From positions 124,001 to 188,000 of the forward strand of contig NZ_JAINVU010000002.1 of the NCBI RefSeq assembly GCF_019880555.1: 64,000 bases of DNA. The letters are read 5' to 3'. The translations under genes were made by a program, and so were the position numbers. The notes beneath the pieces were generated by a model. The model did no database searches. It had not been told where the DNA came from and worked only from the letters and a program-made list of their open reading frames with translations. Numbering within the stretch: the stretch's first letter is position 1; each line of letters opens with the position of its first letter. This DNA comes from Hephaestia mangrovi (GTDB lineage Bacteria; Pseudomonadota; Alphaproteobacteria; Sphingomonadales; Sphingomonadaceae). This document shows, one piece after another, positions 1 through 7,193 of this stretch.

Positions 1-233
1 GCGGCCGCGCGATCGAGGCGCTGCTGGCCGGGGGGCGTGCCGATCTTGCCGGCATCCCCGGCCTCGCCACGATCCGCGACCGGCTGGCGCCGTTCGTGGC
101 CGAGGGACTGGCGACTTGGACCGGCGACACGCTGTCGATCGTCGATCACGCCTTGCCTTATGCCCGCGTGATCGCCGCCACGTTCGATGCCTATCGCGGC
201 GACGAGGGCCGGCGCTTCAGCAGCGCAGTCTGA
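1..233 (+). CDS. hemN: Oxygen-independent coproporphyrinogen III oxidase, C-terminal fragment
   Basis: Only the last 76 or so residues are inside the window, read in the frame that begins at base 3. They end with PYARVIAATFDAYR and then RRFSSAV. This matches the HemN C-terminus, where an 'R..aa.FD.YL' helix is followed a few residues later by 'QFS..V'. HemN is the radical-SAM enzyme that decarboxylates coproporphyrinogen III in anaerobic or microaerobic haem synthesis. The catalytic SAM domain lies outside the window, so the call rests on this tail and on the neighbouring FnrL regulator, a common partner of hemN in alphaproteobacteria. Confidence 0.7.
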   Translation, partial: GRAIEALLAGGRADLAGIPGLATIRDRLAPFVAEGLATWTGDTLSIVDHALPYARVIAATFDAYRGDEGRRFSSAV

Positions 234-243
234 CCGTTGCGCC

Positions 244-270
244 AAAAAAAGGCCGGCATCGCTGCCGGCC
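244..270 (-). terminator. Rho-independent terminator after the ompW-like gene
   Basis: An 8-bp perfect stem (GGCCGGCA at 251-258, TGCCGGCC at 263-270, loop TCGC) is followed, when read on the minus strand, by a run of seven T residues (244-250). It lies just past the ompW-like stop codon. It may also slow read-through from hemN on the other strand. Confidence 0.85.
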
Positions 271-291
271 CGAGGCGAGGAGAGGGTAGGG

Positions 292-969
292 TCAGAGCCG
301 CAGCCCGACGCCGACGCCGAACACCAGCGGATCGAGATGCACGCGCACGCGCTCGGTGCCCAGTGCGGTGGTGTCGAGCCGCGCGGTCGTCCGTAAATCG
401 ATATATTTGACGTCGAGATTGACGAACACCTTGGGGCTGATGTCGACATCGACGCCCGCCTGCGCCGCCCAGCCGAAGCTGTCCGACATGTGCACTTTGG
501 TCGGCCCGACCGCGGCTTCGAGACCCTTCGACGCCTTCTCGTTCCAGAACACCGTGTAGTTGATGCCGGCGCCGAGATACGGCCGCATGTGCCCGTGCGC
601 GTTGAAGTGATATTGCGCGGTCAGCGTCGGCGGCAGCACCCAGGTCGAGGCGAGCTTGCCGATCGATCCGGTCGTGCCGCTGGTGCCCGAGGCGTTGTGC
701 TTGGTGGTCGATGCAATCAGCTCGAAACCGATCGCATCGGTCGCCATATAGGTGACGTCGATTTCGGGCATGACCGCATTGTTGACCTTGACGTGCTCGG
801 TCGGGAAGGTCGGATTGATCCCGCCGGAGGATTCGTTGGGGGCAACGACAATGCCGCGCAGCCGCAGCAGGACATCGCCCGATGCCAGCCCGGTGCGATC
901 CTGCGCCGCCGCCGGCGTCGCCATGGCGGCAGCGATCAGTGCGGCGGTGCCGAGCAAGATGGTCTTCAT
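292..969 (-). CDS. ompW: OmpW family outer membrane beta-barrel protein
   Basis: The 225-residue protein starts MKTILLGTAALIAAAMATPA and has a clear Sec signal peptide cleaved after AAAQ or nearby. The mature part has OmpW features: a 'GDVLLRLRGIVVAPNE' first strand, the 'LPPTLTAQYHF' segment, and 'YLGAGINYTVFW', then a terminal beta-strand ending in L. OmpW proteins are eight-stranded outer membrane barrels that carry small hydrophobic molecules and are often induced under low oxygen. An upstream in-frame codon would add 23 residues. This start was chosen because AGGAG sits 7 bases before it and the signal peptide begins there. The neighbours hemN and FnrL support oxygen-linked control. Confidence 0.88.
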   Translation of the reverse strand: MKTILLGTAALIAAAMATPAAAQDRTGLASGDVLLRLRGIVVAPNESSGGINPTFPTEHVKVNNAVMPEIDVTYMATDAIGFELIASTTKHNASGTSGTTGSIGKLASTWVLPPTLTAQYHFNAHGHMRPYLGAGINYTVFWNEKASKGLEAAVGPTKVHMSDSFGWAAQAGVDVDISPKVFVNLDVKYIDLRTTARLDTTALGTERVRVHLDPLVFGVGVGLRL

Positions 970-975
970 GTGAAT

Positions 976-999
976 ACTCCTGTTGTTGTATTCAGGAGT
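976..999 (-). promoter_or_regulatory. Hairpin masking the ompW Shine-Dalgarno sequence
   Basis: On the minus-strand mRNA, ACTCCTG (999-993) is a perfect complement of CAGGAGT (982-976) across a 10-base loop. The second arm contains the AGGAG ribosome binding site of the ompW-like gene. A 7-bp stem would cover the ribosome binding site in the 5' leader, so translation may be controlled by structure, a small RNA or temperature. The pairing is seen directly; the regulatory role is inferred. Confidence 0.5.
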
Positions 1000-1080
1000 G
1001 TGCGTGGCGGCGCCTGCGAATGCTTTGTCCGCCGTCAAATCAAGGGCCTACGGATAAATCCGGATGGGGCAGGGGGGCGA

Positions 1081-1827
1081 TCAGGCGGCCAGCCGGTCCT
1101 CGCCGCCGGCCGCGTCGCTCAGTGCCGCCCGGTTGAGAATGACGAAGCTCTTGAGATCGGGCAGCCGCACCGCCCGGCTCTGGCGCAGCAAGGTGAGCTT
1201 GCGGCTTACCGTCTCGATCGTCAGCCCCAGGAAGTCAGCCATTTGCTGCCGCGAGAGCACGATCTCGGCGGGCTCGCCATCGGCGACGCCGGCCCGGTCC
1301 GCCATTTCGAGCAGGAAGCTCGCGACGCGCTCGCCGGCCGATTTGCGCGCCAGCAGGATCATCCAGCGCCGGGCATGATCGAGTGCGTCGAGCGTATGGA
1401 GCAGCAATTCGTGCTGCAACTCGGGATGGTCAGCGACGAAGGCGTCGAACACCGCACGCGGGAACACGCACAGGCTGGTTTCGGTAAGCGCCGTGACCGT
1501 GCTCGTCGCTCGCCCGCCGAACGGCCGGCCGACGAAATCCCCCGGCAGGGCCAGCCCCAGAATCTGCTCGCGCCCGTCGCTCAACATGCTGGTCAATTTC
1601 AAAAGGCCGCGCCGCACGCTGCCCACCACCGGCGCGGCATCGCCTTCCCACATCAGGGTTTGCCCGCGCTCCAGCTTGACGCGACGGCCACGCCTGAAAA
1701 ATTCGTGCAGCGTATCACCGCCCAGGCCGGCGCAAATCGCGCCGCTGCGGATCGTGCAGTCAGCACAGGACGATATGTCGGCCATAGCGGCCGCGCGCGC
1801 CGTCATTTTACCCGTCTCGACATACAT
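1081..1827 (-). CDS. fnrL: Crp/Fnr family oxygen-sensing transcription regulator (FnrL/FnrN type)
   Basis: The protein has an N-terminal cysteine cluster CADCTIRSGAIC (C-X2-C-X7-C), the spacing of the alphaproteobacterial FnrL/FnrN iron-sulfur sensors. A further cysteine in SLCVFPRAVF could be the fourth ligand. A cyclic-nucleotide-binding-like barrel follows, then a C-terminal helix-turn-helix LSRQQMADFLGLTIETVSRK carrying the E..SR recognition residues of FNR. Family members bind a [4Fe-4S] cluster and activate microaerobic genes when oxygen falls. The ATG at 1827 was chosen because AGGGGG lies 7 bases before it. In-frame starts at 1851 (GTG), 1848 and 1785 also exist. It sits beside hemN, a usual FnrL target. 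Confidence 0.88.
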   Translation of the reverse strand: MYVETGKMTARAAAMADISSCADCTIRSGAICAGLGGDTLHEFFRRGRRVKLERGQTLMWEGDAAPVVGSVRRGLLKLTSMLSDGREQILGLALPGDFVGRPFGGRATSTVTALTETSLCVFPRAVFDAFVADHPELQHELLLHTLDALDHARRWMILLARKSAGERVASFLLEMADRAGVADGEPAEIVLSRQQMADFLGLTIETVSRKLTLLRQSRAVRLPDLKSFVILNRAALSDAAGGEDRLAA

Positions 1828-1995
1828 TGCCCGCCCCCTCATAGCCATCACGCCTGGTATGATCGCTAATGCCGGCCGGCTGCTCCCCGGGGTATACGGG
1901 GTTTTACATATTCGGATGAAACCCCTTCGGTGGTGCCGATGGACTAAGGATCATTACGCACTGACTTGAGGATGCCAGGGCGCACAGTGGCTCCC

Positions 1996-3336
1996 ATGAG
2001 GGATGATGTGCTCCATCGCGCGGCGGATACAGTCGCCGACCCGCTCGTTAGCGTGCTGCGGCATCATGCCGAGCCGTTGCCCGATCCCGCCGACGCGGGC
2101 GCGTTCGGCGCCGCGTTCGATCGCTTCGGCGATGCGCGGGTCGTGCTGCTCGGCGAGGCGACGCACGGCACTTGCGAATTCTACCGCGCCCGCGCCGCGA
2201 TCAGCCGCCACCTGATCGAGCATCACGGCTTTTCGATCGTCGCGGTCGAGGCCGATTGGCCCGATGCCGCCCGGATCGACGATTATGTCCGCCATCAGGC
2301 GCCGCGTCCGCGCCGGGGCGACGTGTTCGCTCGCTTCCCGACCTGGATGTGGCGCAACCTCGAACTGCTCGAGTTCGCCGATTGGCTGCGCGCGCACAAT
2401 GCCGATCGGCCCGAAGGGGAGCGCGTCTCGTTCCGCGGGCTCGACGTCTATTCGTTGGGCGAATCGATCCACGCGGTGCTGACCTATCTCGATCGCGTCG
2501 ATCCCGATGGCGCAGCCGAGGCGCGCCGCCGCTATGGCTGCCTGACGCCCTGGCAGGACGAGCCGAGCCATTACGGCCGCGCCGCGCTGATGGCTGGCGA
2601 CGGCGGCTGCGAGGGCAAGGCGGTCGCGCAGCTCCGCGATCTCCTCGCCCGGCGCCTCGACTATATCCGGCACGATGGCGAGGCGTGGTTCGACGCGGTG
2701 CAGAACGCGCGCATCGTCCGCGCCGCCGAACGCTATTACCGTGCGATGTACCGCAGCTCGACCGAGAGCTGGAACCTGCGCGACCGACACATGTTCGGCA
2801 CGCTGCAGGCGCTGCTCGCGCATCAGGGCGACGGCGCCAAGGCGATCGTCTGGGCGCACAACAGCCATGTCGGCAACGCCGCGGCGACGGCGATGGGCTG
2901 GCAGGGCGAATTCAACATCGGCGAGCTGGCGCGCATGGCGCATGGCGACGAAGCGGTGTCGATCGGCTTCGGCACCGATACCGGCACCGTCGCCGCGGCG
3001 AGCGACTGGGGCGGCGACATGGAGATCAAGACCGTGCGTCCGGCGCGGCCCGACAGCTTCGAACATGCCTTCCGCCAGACCGGCATCGAGCGCTTCCTGG
3101 TCGATTGGCGCGGCGGCGGCAAAGGCGAGCTGGTCGCCGCGTTGCGCGGGCCGCGCCTCGAACGCGCGATCGGTGTCGTCTATCGACCCGAGACCGAGCG
3201 GGCGAGCCATTATTTCGAAGCGGTGATGGCCGAGCAGTTCGACGCTTTGGTGTGGTTCGAGCGGACGCGGGCGGTAACGCCCCTCGGCCCCGAGCACGCG
3301 CGCGGCGCACCGGAAACCTGGCCGTTCGGGCTGTGA
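1996..3336 (+). CDS. Erythromycin esterase family protein
   Basis: About 446 residues. The family signature residues are visible: LLGEATHGTCEFYRAR near the N-terminus (Gly-Glu...His), VAVEADWPDA, and AHNSHVGNA in the second half. These match the EreA/EreB/succinoglycan-biosynthesis-protein fold, whose conserved His and Glu residues form a metal-independent hydrolytic centre. Most chromosomal members do not act on macrolides and their substrates are unknown, so a resistance function should not be assumed. Starts at 1966 (TTG) and 1972 (ATG) are also in frame; no start has a strong ribosome binding site. The two following genes are packed 2 bases and -20 bases apart, so this is the head of a three-gene operon. 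Confidence 0.82.
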   Translation: MRDDVLHRAADTVADPLVSVLRHHAEPLPDPADAGAFGAAFDRFGDARVVLLGEATHGTCEFYRARAAISRHLIEHHGFSIVAVEADWPDAARIDDYVRHQAPRPRRGDVFARFPTWMWRNLELLEFADWLRAHNADRPEGERVSFRGLDVYSLGESIHAVLTYLDRVDPDGAAEARRRYGCLTPWQDEPSHYGRAALMAGDGGCEGKAVAQLRDLLARRLDYIRHDGEAWFDAVQNARIVRAAERYYRAMYRSSTESWNLRDRHMFGTLQALLAHQGDGAKAIVWAHNSHVGNAAATAMGWQGEFNIGELARMAHGDEAVSIGFGTDTGTVAAASDWGGDMEIKTVRPARPDSFEHAFRQTGIERFLVDWRGGGKGELVAALRGPRLERAIGVVYRPETERASHYFEAVMAEQFDALVWFERTRAVTPLGPEHARGAPETWPFGL

Positions 3337-3338
3337 CG

Positions 3339-4007
3339 ATGCGCGCGATCGAGCCTCCCGCCGAGGTCCTGGTCGAGCCCGATCGCCTGCCGGCGCTGCT
3401 TGGTGTGCCGGAGGCGCCGCGCGGCCTGGTGATCTTCGCGCATGGCAGCGGCAGCGGTCGGTTGAGCCCGCGCAACACCTATGTCGCCGAGCGGCTGCGC
3501 CGCGCCGGCATCGCCACGCTGCTGCTCGATTTGCTGACGCCCGAGGAAGAAGCCGACCGCCGCAACGTGTTCGACATTCCCCTGCTCGCCTCGCGGCTGG
3601 CGGCGGCGGCGGACTGGACCGCTCTGGTGCGGCCGGTGCGAGACCTGCCGCTCGGCTATTTCGGCGCCAGCACCGGCGCTGGCGCGGCGTTGCTGGCAGC
3701 ATCGAAGGCCGGGGAGCGCCTGCGCGCGGTGGTCTCGCGCGGCGGGCGGCCCGATCTCGCCGGCGCCGCCGCGCTGGCCCGCGTGCGCGCCGCAACCCTG
3801 CTGATCGTGGGCAGCCGCGACCTGCCGGTGATCGAGCTCAACCAGGTCGCGGCGCGACACCTTGTCTGCCCGCACGAGCTGATCATCGTTCCCGGCGCGC
3901 ACCATTTGTTCGAGGAGCCGGGCACGCTCGACGCCGTGGTCGATCACGCGACGCGCTGGTTCCTGCATCATTTCGAGGAGGCGACAGATGTTCGGCCTGC
4001 AGCCTGA
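3339..4007 (+). CDS. Alpha/beta hydrolase, dienelactone-hydrolase-like
   Basis: A 222-residue single-domain alpha/beta hydrolase. LVIFAHGSGSGRLSPRN forms the first strand and oxyanion region, GYFGASTGAGAA holds the nucleophilic serine (G-A-S-T-G), a strand ending LLIVGSRD supplies the probable acidic residue, and VPGAHHLFEEPG the histidine. The gene begins 2 bases after the esterase-like gene stops; a GTG at 3333 would overlap that stop. It is probably translated together with its neighbours. The substrate is unknown. Small hydrolases of this type recur beside a phosphoribosyltransferase and an erythromycin-esterase homologue, and fused versions exist, which points to one shared pathway. Confidence 0.82.
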   Translation: MRAIEPPAEVLVEPDRLPALLGVPEAPRGLVIFAHGSGSGRLSPRNTYVAERLRRAGIATLLLDLLTPEEEADRRNVFDIPLLASRLAAAADWTALVRPVRDLPLGYFGASTGAGAALLAASKAGERLRAVVSRGGRPDLAGAAALARVRAATLLIVGSRDLPVIELNQVAARHLVCPHELIIVPGAHHLFEEPGTLDAVVDHATRWFLHHFEEATDVRPAA

Positions 4008-4653
4008 ATTCAGCGACCGCCGCGAGGCCGGCCGGCGACTGGCGATCGCGCTGGAACATCTCAAGCCGCAGCACCCGCTTGTGCTGGCGCTGCCGCGCGG
4101 CGGGGTGCCGGTGGCGTTCGAGGTGGCGCGCGCGCTGGGCGCCGATCTCGACCTGCTGATCGTCCGTAAGCTCGGCGCGCCGGGGCATGAGGAACTCGGC
4201 ATCGGTGCGGTGGTCGACGGTGCCGAGCCGCATCTGGTGCTCAATCCCGACATCGTTCGCCAGCTTAGCCCCTCGCCGGTCTATGTCCGCGCCGAGATGC
4301 AGCGCCAGCTCGCCGAGATCGAGCGGCGGCGGCACGCCTATCTGGGCGATGCGGTGCCAATCTCGCCGACCGGGCGGACGGTGATCGTCGTCGACGACGG
4401 GATCGCTACCGGCGGCACGATCCGCGCCGCGCTGGAAGGCATCCGCAAGGCGGGACCCGAGCGCCTGGTGCTCGCCGTGCCGGTGGCGCCCGCCGAGACA
4501 CTGGCGGCGCTGCATCACGATTGCGACGAGATCGTCTGCCTACATCAGCCCGAGCCGTTTTTCGCAGTCGGCGCGCATTATCGGCACTTCGATCAGACCA
4601 GCGACGCCGAGGTCGTCGCCCTATTGCACGAGGCGCGCGCGCCCGCTGGGTAG
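3988..4653 (+). CDS. Phosphoribosyltransferase domain protein
   Basis: 221 residues, overlapping the preceding hydrolase gene by 20 bases. The PRPP-binding signature is VIVVDDGIATGGTIRAAL at roughly residues 131-148: two acidic residues followed by a TGGT-type loop. An LALPRGGVPVAFEVA loop near residue 30 and the IVRKLGAPGHEELGIGAV segment are typical of the ComF/PRTase-like family found with dienelactone hydrolases. Type I phosphoribosyltransferases move a base on or off phosphoribosyl pyrophosphate, but this subgroup has no assigned reaction. The overlap argues for co-translation with the two genes before it. Confidence 0.85.
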   Translation: MFGLQPEFSDRREAGRRLAIALEHLKPQHPLVLALPRGGVPVAFEVARALGADLDLLIVRKLGAPGHEELGIGAVVDGAEPHLVLNPDIVRQLSPSPVYVRAEMQRQLAEIERRRHAYLGDAVPISPTGRTVIVVDDGIATGGTIRAALEGIRKAGPERLVLAVPVAPAETLAALHHDCDEIVCLHQPEPFFAVGAHYRHFDQTSDAEVVALLHEARAPAG

Positions 4654-4740
4654 CTGATCGCTATGCCATTCGGCTGGCCGGCACGCGTTCGCCAATGCCG
4701 GTGCCCACCAACTGCCAACCGTCGCCGTCGTTGGCTCCGG

Positions 4741-7128
4741 TCAGCGCAGCGGCACCGTCACCGGTTGGCCGTCATAGTTGACCAGCGTGCCGGTCGTGCC
4801 CGTATCCTCCAGCCCCGCGCCTTGCCCCGGCCCGACCTCCACGATGCGGAAACGCCGGCGCTTCGCCATGCCGGGATAGCTGCCCTGCCGCGCGCCGATC
4901 GTCAGCGTGCCGGCATGATCGTCGAGCGTGAAATCGATCACGCTATGATCGCCCTTTCGCCAGCCGGGGCCGTCTCCGGCGTCGTCATAGAGCCGGAAAT
5001 GACCGTCCCGCCCGCGATAGACGCGGATTTCGAGCGGCGCGTCGGGCTGCTCGTCGGCATATTGGACGACCGGCCCCAGCGGGACGATGCTGCCGGCACG
5101 GACGTAAAGCGGGATATGGTCCGGCGGCGTGCTGGCGGAGATGGCCCGGCCGCCAGCGATCCGGTCGCCGGTCCAGAAGTCGTACCATGCGGTATCGCCG
5201 GGAAGGAGCACATGGCGGCTCGTCACCCCCGAATGCACCACAGGGGAGACCAGAAACGCGCGCCCGAACATATATTCGTCGGTGATCTTGTCGAGCGCCA
5301 CGTCGCCCGGGAAATCCATTGCGAGCGGTCGCATCATGCTGTCGCCGTCATGCGTCACTCCCCACGACAGCGAATAGATATAGGGCAGCAGCCGATATCG
5401 CAGGTCGATCGTCCGGATCAGGCGCTCCTGCACGTCGGGGGCGAATTCCCAGACCTCCTTGCCCTTGCCGGTGCCATGGATGCGGAACATCGGGTTGAAG
5501 ACCGCGAACTGCAGCCAGCGGGTGAACAACTCGGCATAGGCCGGATCCTTCGGATCGCCGCCGAAGAAGCCGCCGATATCCGCCGCCCAATAAGGGATGC
5601 CGCTCATCGAGAAGTTGAGCGCGGCCGGCACCTGCGCCGCCAGCAAGTCCCAGGTGCCCTTGATATCGCCCGACCAGGTGATCGCCGCGTTGCGCTGCTG
5701 CCCGGCAAAGGCCGATCGCGTCAGGATCACCGGCCGCTTGTCGGGAAAATCTGTGTGCATGCCCTGATAGACGGCGGTGGTGTGGAGCAACGGATAGGCG
5801 TTGTACACCAGTGCGCCCGGCCCGGCGGCCGTCTGCACGTCGCGCATCTCGCCCCAATTGCCGCCCAGTTCGGCCTCGCTGGCATCCAGCCAATAGCCGT
5901 CGAACCCGTCCTGGCCCAGCGTCCGGGCGATTTGCCGCCAGTAGATGTCGCGCCCTTTTGCCGAGAACGGATCATACCAGCGGCCCTTTCCGGCCGGATA
6001 GACATTGGGATAAACCTTGGGGAAAGCGGCGCCCGCCGCGCTCAGCTCGGCAAGGTTCGCCGTGCCGAGATCGAAGCGCGCCCAGACCGACACGATGCTG
6101 TGGACATGCTCGTCGTGCAGCCTCTGCAGCATTGCCTTGGGATCGGGATAGCGGGTCGGATCGAACGCGTGGCTACCCCATTGGCCGGGGCGCCAATATT
6201 GCCAGTCCTGCACAACGGCATCCAGCGGCACGCCCATCCGCCGATAGCGCGCGGCGACTGAAAGCAACTCATCCTGGGTCGCGTAATGCTCCTTCGACTG
6301 CCAGAGCCCCCAGGTCCAGCGCGCCATCATCGGCGGCGTGCCGGTCAGCGCACGATAGCCGGCGATGACGTCGTGCAGCCGCGGGCCGTAGATGAAATAA
6401 TAATCGGTCTCGCTGCCGGCCTCCGAGCGGAACACGATCTGCCCGCGATCCTGCGGCATCGCGACATCGACCTGCGTTACCGACGCATTGTTCCAAAGGA
6501 GCCCCCAGCCGGCGGTGGATACGAGGAAGGGAATGCCGACATCGGTATTGGCCTGTTGCAACCGCACGATCGTGCCAGCATTGTCGAGCAGCCCGTTCTG
6601 GTGCTGGCCCAGGCCGTAAAAGGCGTCGCCGGTCGCCTGGAAACGCTGTTCGATCTTGCCATAGGCGGCCGGCGCCGTCTCCGTTCGCCGATGCGATATG
6701 TCGGTCTCGCCGCCGATCGGCTTGCCGTCGGGCGTCTGAAAAGTCACCTCGCCGCTCGACTTCGCGACCAGCACGCGCATGGCGCCGGTGGCGAGGACGT
6801 AGGCGTCCGCCGTCTGCTCCTGCTTCCAGCCCACCGCCGCCGGCGCGCCGATCACGGTGGGAACGGGGCTATCGACGAAAGTGTCGCCGCGGGAGAAGCG
6901 GACCCGAGCGATGCGATCGCTCCACAGGTCGACACGCACCTTGCCGCCGGGAACAGCGAAGGTCGCGCCATGCGCGTCGGCGGTGAGAAGGGAAACGGGC
7001 GAGGCCGGGGCGTTGGTCGTCGCGTTCGCCTGCGCCGATTCTGTCCGGGCGGCCGTCGGCTGAAGCGAGACGCCGATCAGCAGCGCGGCCCCCGCTATCG
7101 TGATCCCGCTCGACACGGTGCGCGACAT
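4741..7128 (-). CDS. Glycoside hydrolase family 31 (alpha-xylosidase or alpha-glucosidase), secreted
   Basis: 795 residues with a signal peptide (MSRTVSSGITIAGAALLIGV). After an N-terminal beta-sandwich comes the (beta/alpha)8 barrel with GH31 hallmarks: ARWTWGLWQSKEHY at the barrel start, DAVVQDWQYW, the nucleophile aspartate in GYWLDASEAE, the acid/base aspartate in TWSGDIKGTW, and MFRIHGTGKG. GH31 enzymes release alpha-linked xylose or glucose from oligosaccharide ends. Next to a GH5 lipoprotein, two GH2 enzymes and a TonB-dependent receptor, alpha-xylosidase action on xyloglucan oligosaccharides is the best guess. The start at 7128 was preferred over 7149 because AAGGAA lies a few bases upstream and the signal peptide begins there. 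Confidence 0.9.
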   Translation of the reverse strand: MSRTVSSGITIAGAALLIGVSLQPTAARTESAQANATTNAPASPVSLLTADAHGATFAVPGGKVRVDLWSDRIARVRFSRGDTFVDSPVPTVIGAPAAVGWKQEQTADAYVLATGAMRVLVAKSSGEVTFQTPDGKPIGGETDISHRRTETAPAAYGKIEQRFQATGDAFYGLGQHQNGLLDNAGTIVRLQQANTDVGIPFLVSTAGWGLLWNNASVTQVDVAMPQDRGQIVFRSEAGSETDYYFIYGPRLHDVIAGYRALTGTPPMMARWTWGLWQSKEHYATQDELLSVAARYRRMGVPLDAVVQDWQYWRPGQWGSHAFDPTRYPDPKAMLQRLHDEHVHSIVSVWARFDLGTANLAELSAAGAAFPKVYPNVYPAGKGRWYDPFSAKGRDIYWRQIARTLGQDGFDGYWLDASEAELGGNWGEMRDVQTAAGPGALVYNAYPLLHTTAVYQGMHTDFPDKRPVILTRSAFAGQQRNAAITWSGDIKGTWDLLAAQVPAALNFSMSGIPYWAADIGGFFGGDPKDPAYAELFTRWLQFAVFNPMFRIHGTGKGKEVWEFAPDVQERLIRTIDLRYRLLPYIYSLSWGVTHDGDSMMRPLAMDFPGDVALDKITDEYMFGRAFLVSPVVHSGVTSRHVLLPGDTAWYDFWTGDRIAGGRAISASTPPDHIPLYVRAGSIVPLGPVVQYADEQPDAPLEIRVYRGRDGHFRLYDDAGDGPGWRKGDHSVIDFTLDDHAGTLTIGARQGSYPGMAKRRRFRIVEVGPGQGAGLEDTGTTGTLVNYDGQPVTVPLR

Positions 7129-7193
7129 GGCGATTCCTTTCTTCGACACTCTATTTCCGATCCTTCAGAATGTGATGCAGGGCGGATTTTAAG

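Noticed and set aside
1033..1046. Possible FNR box upstream of the ompW-like gene (TTGATTTGAC on the minus strand)
   Set aside because: Only a left half-site is present; the ATCAA half at the required spacing is missing.
1996..3336. Macrolide resistance gene
   Set aside because: Family motifs are present, but chromosomal members in this operon setting are not known to confer resistance and nothing else suggests a resistance island.
1954..3795. Long minus-strand reading frame antisense to the erythromycin-esterase gene
   Set aside because: Arg/Ala/Pro-rich composition typical of antisense frames in high-GC DNA, no recognisable domain, and a convincing gene on the other strand.
4663..6261. 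Long plus-strand reading frame antisense to the GH31 gene
   Set aside because: It has no family motif, while the opposite strand carries all GH31 catalytic motifs.
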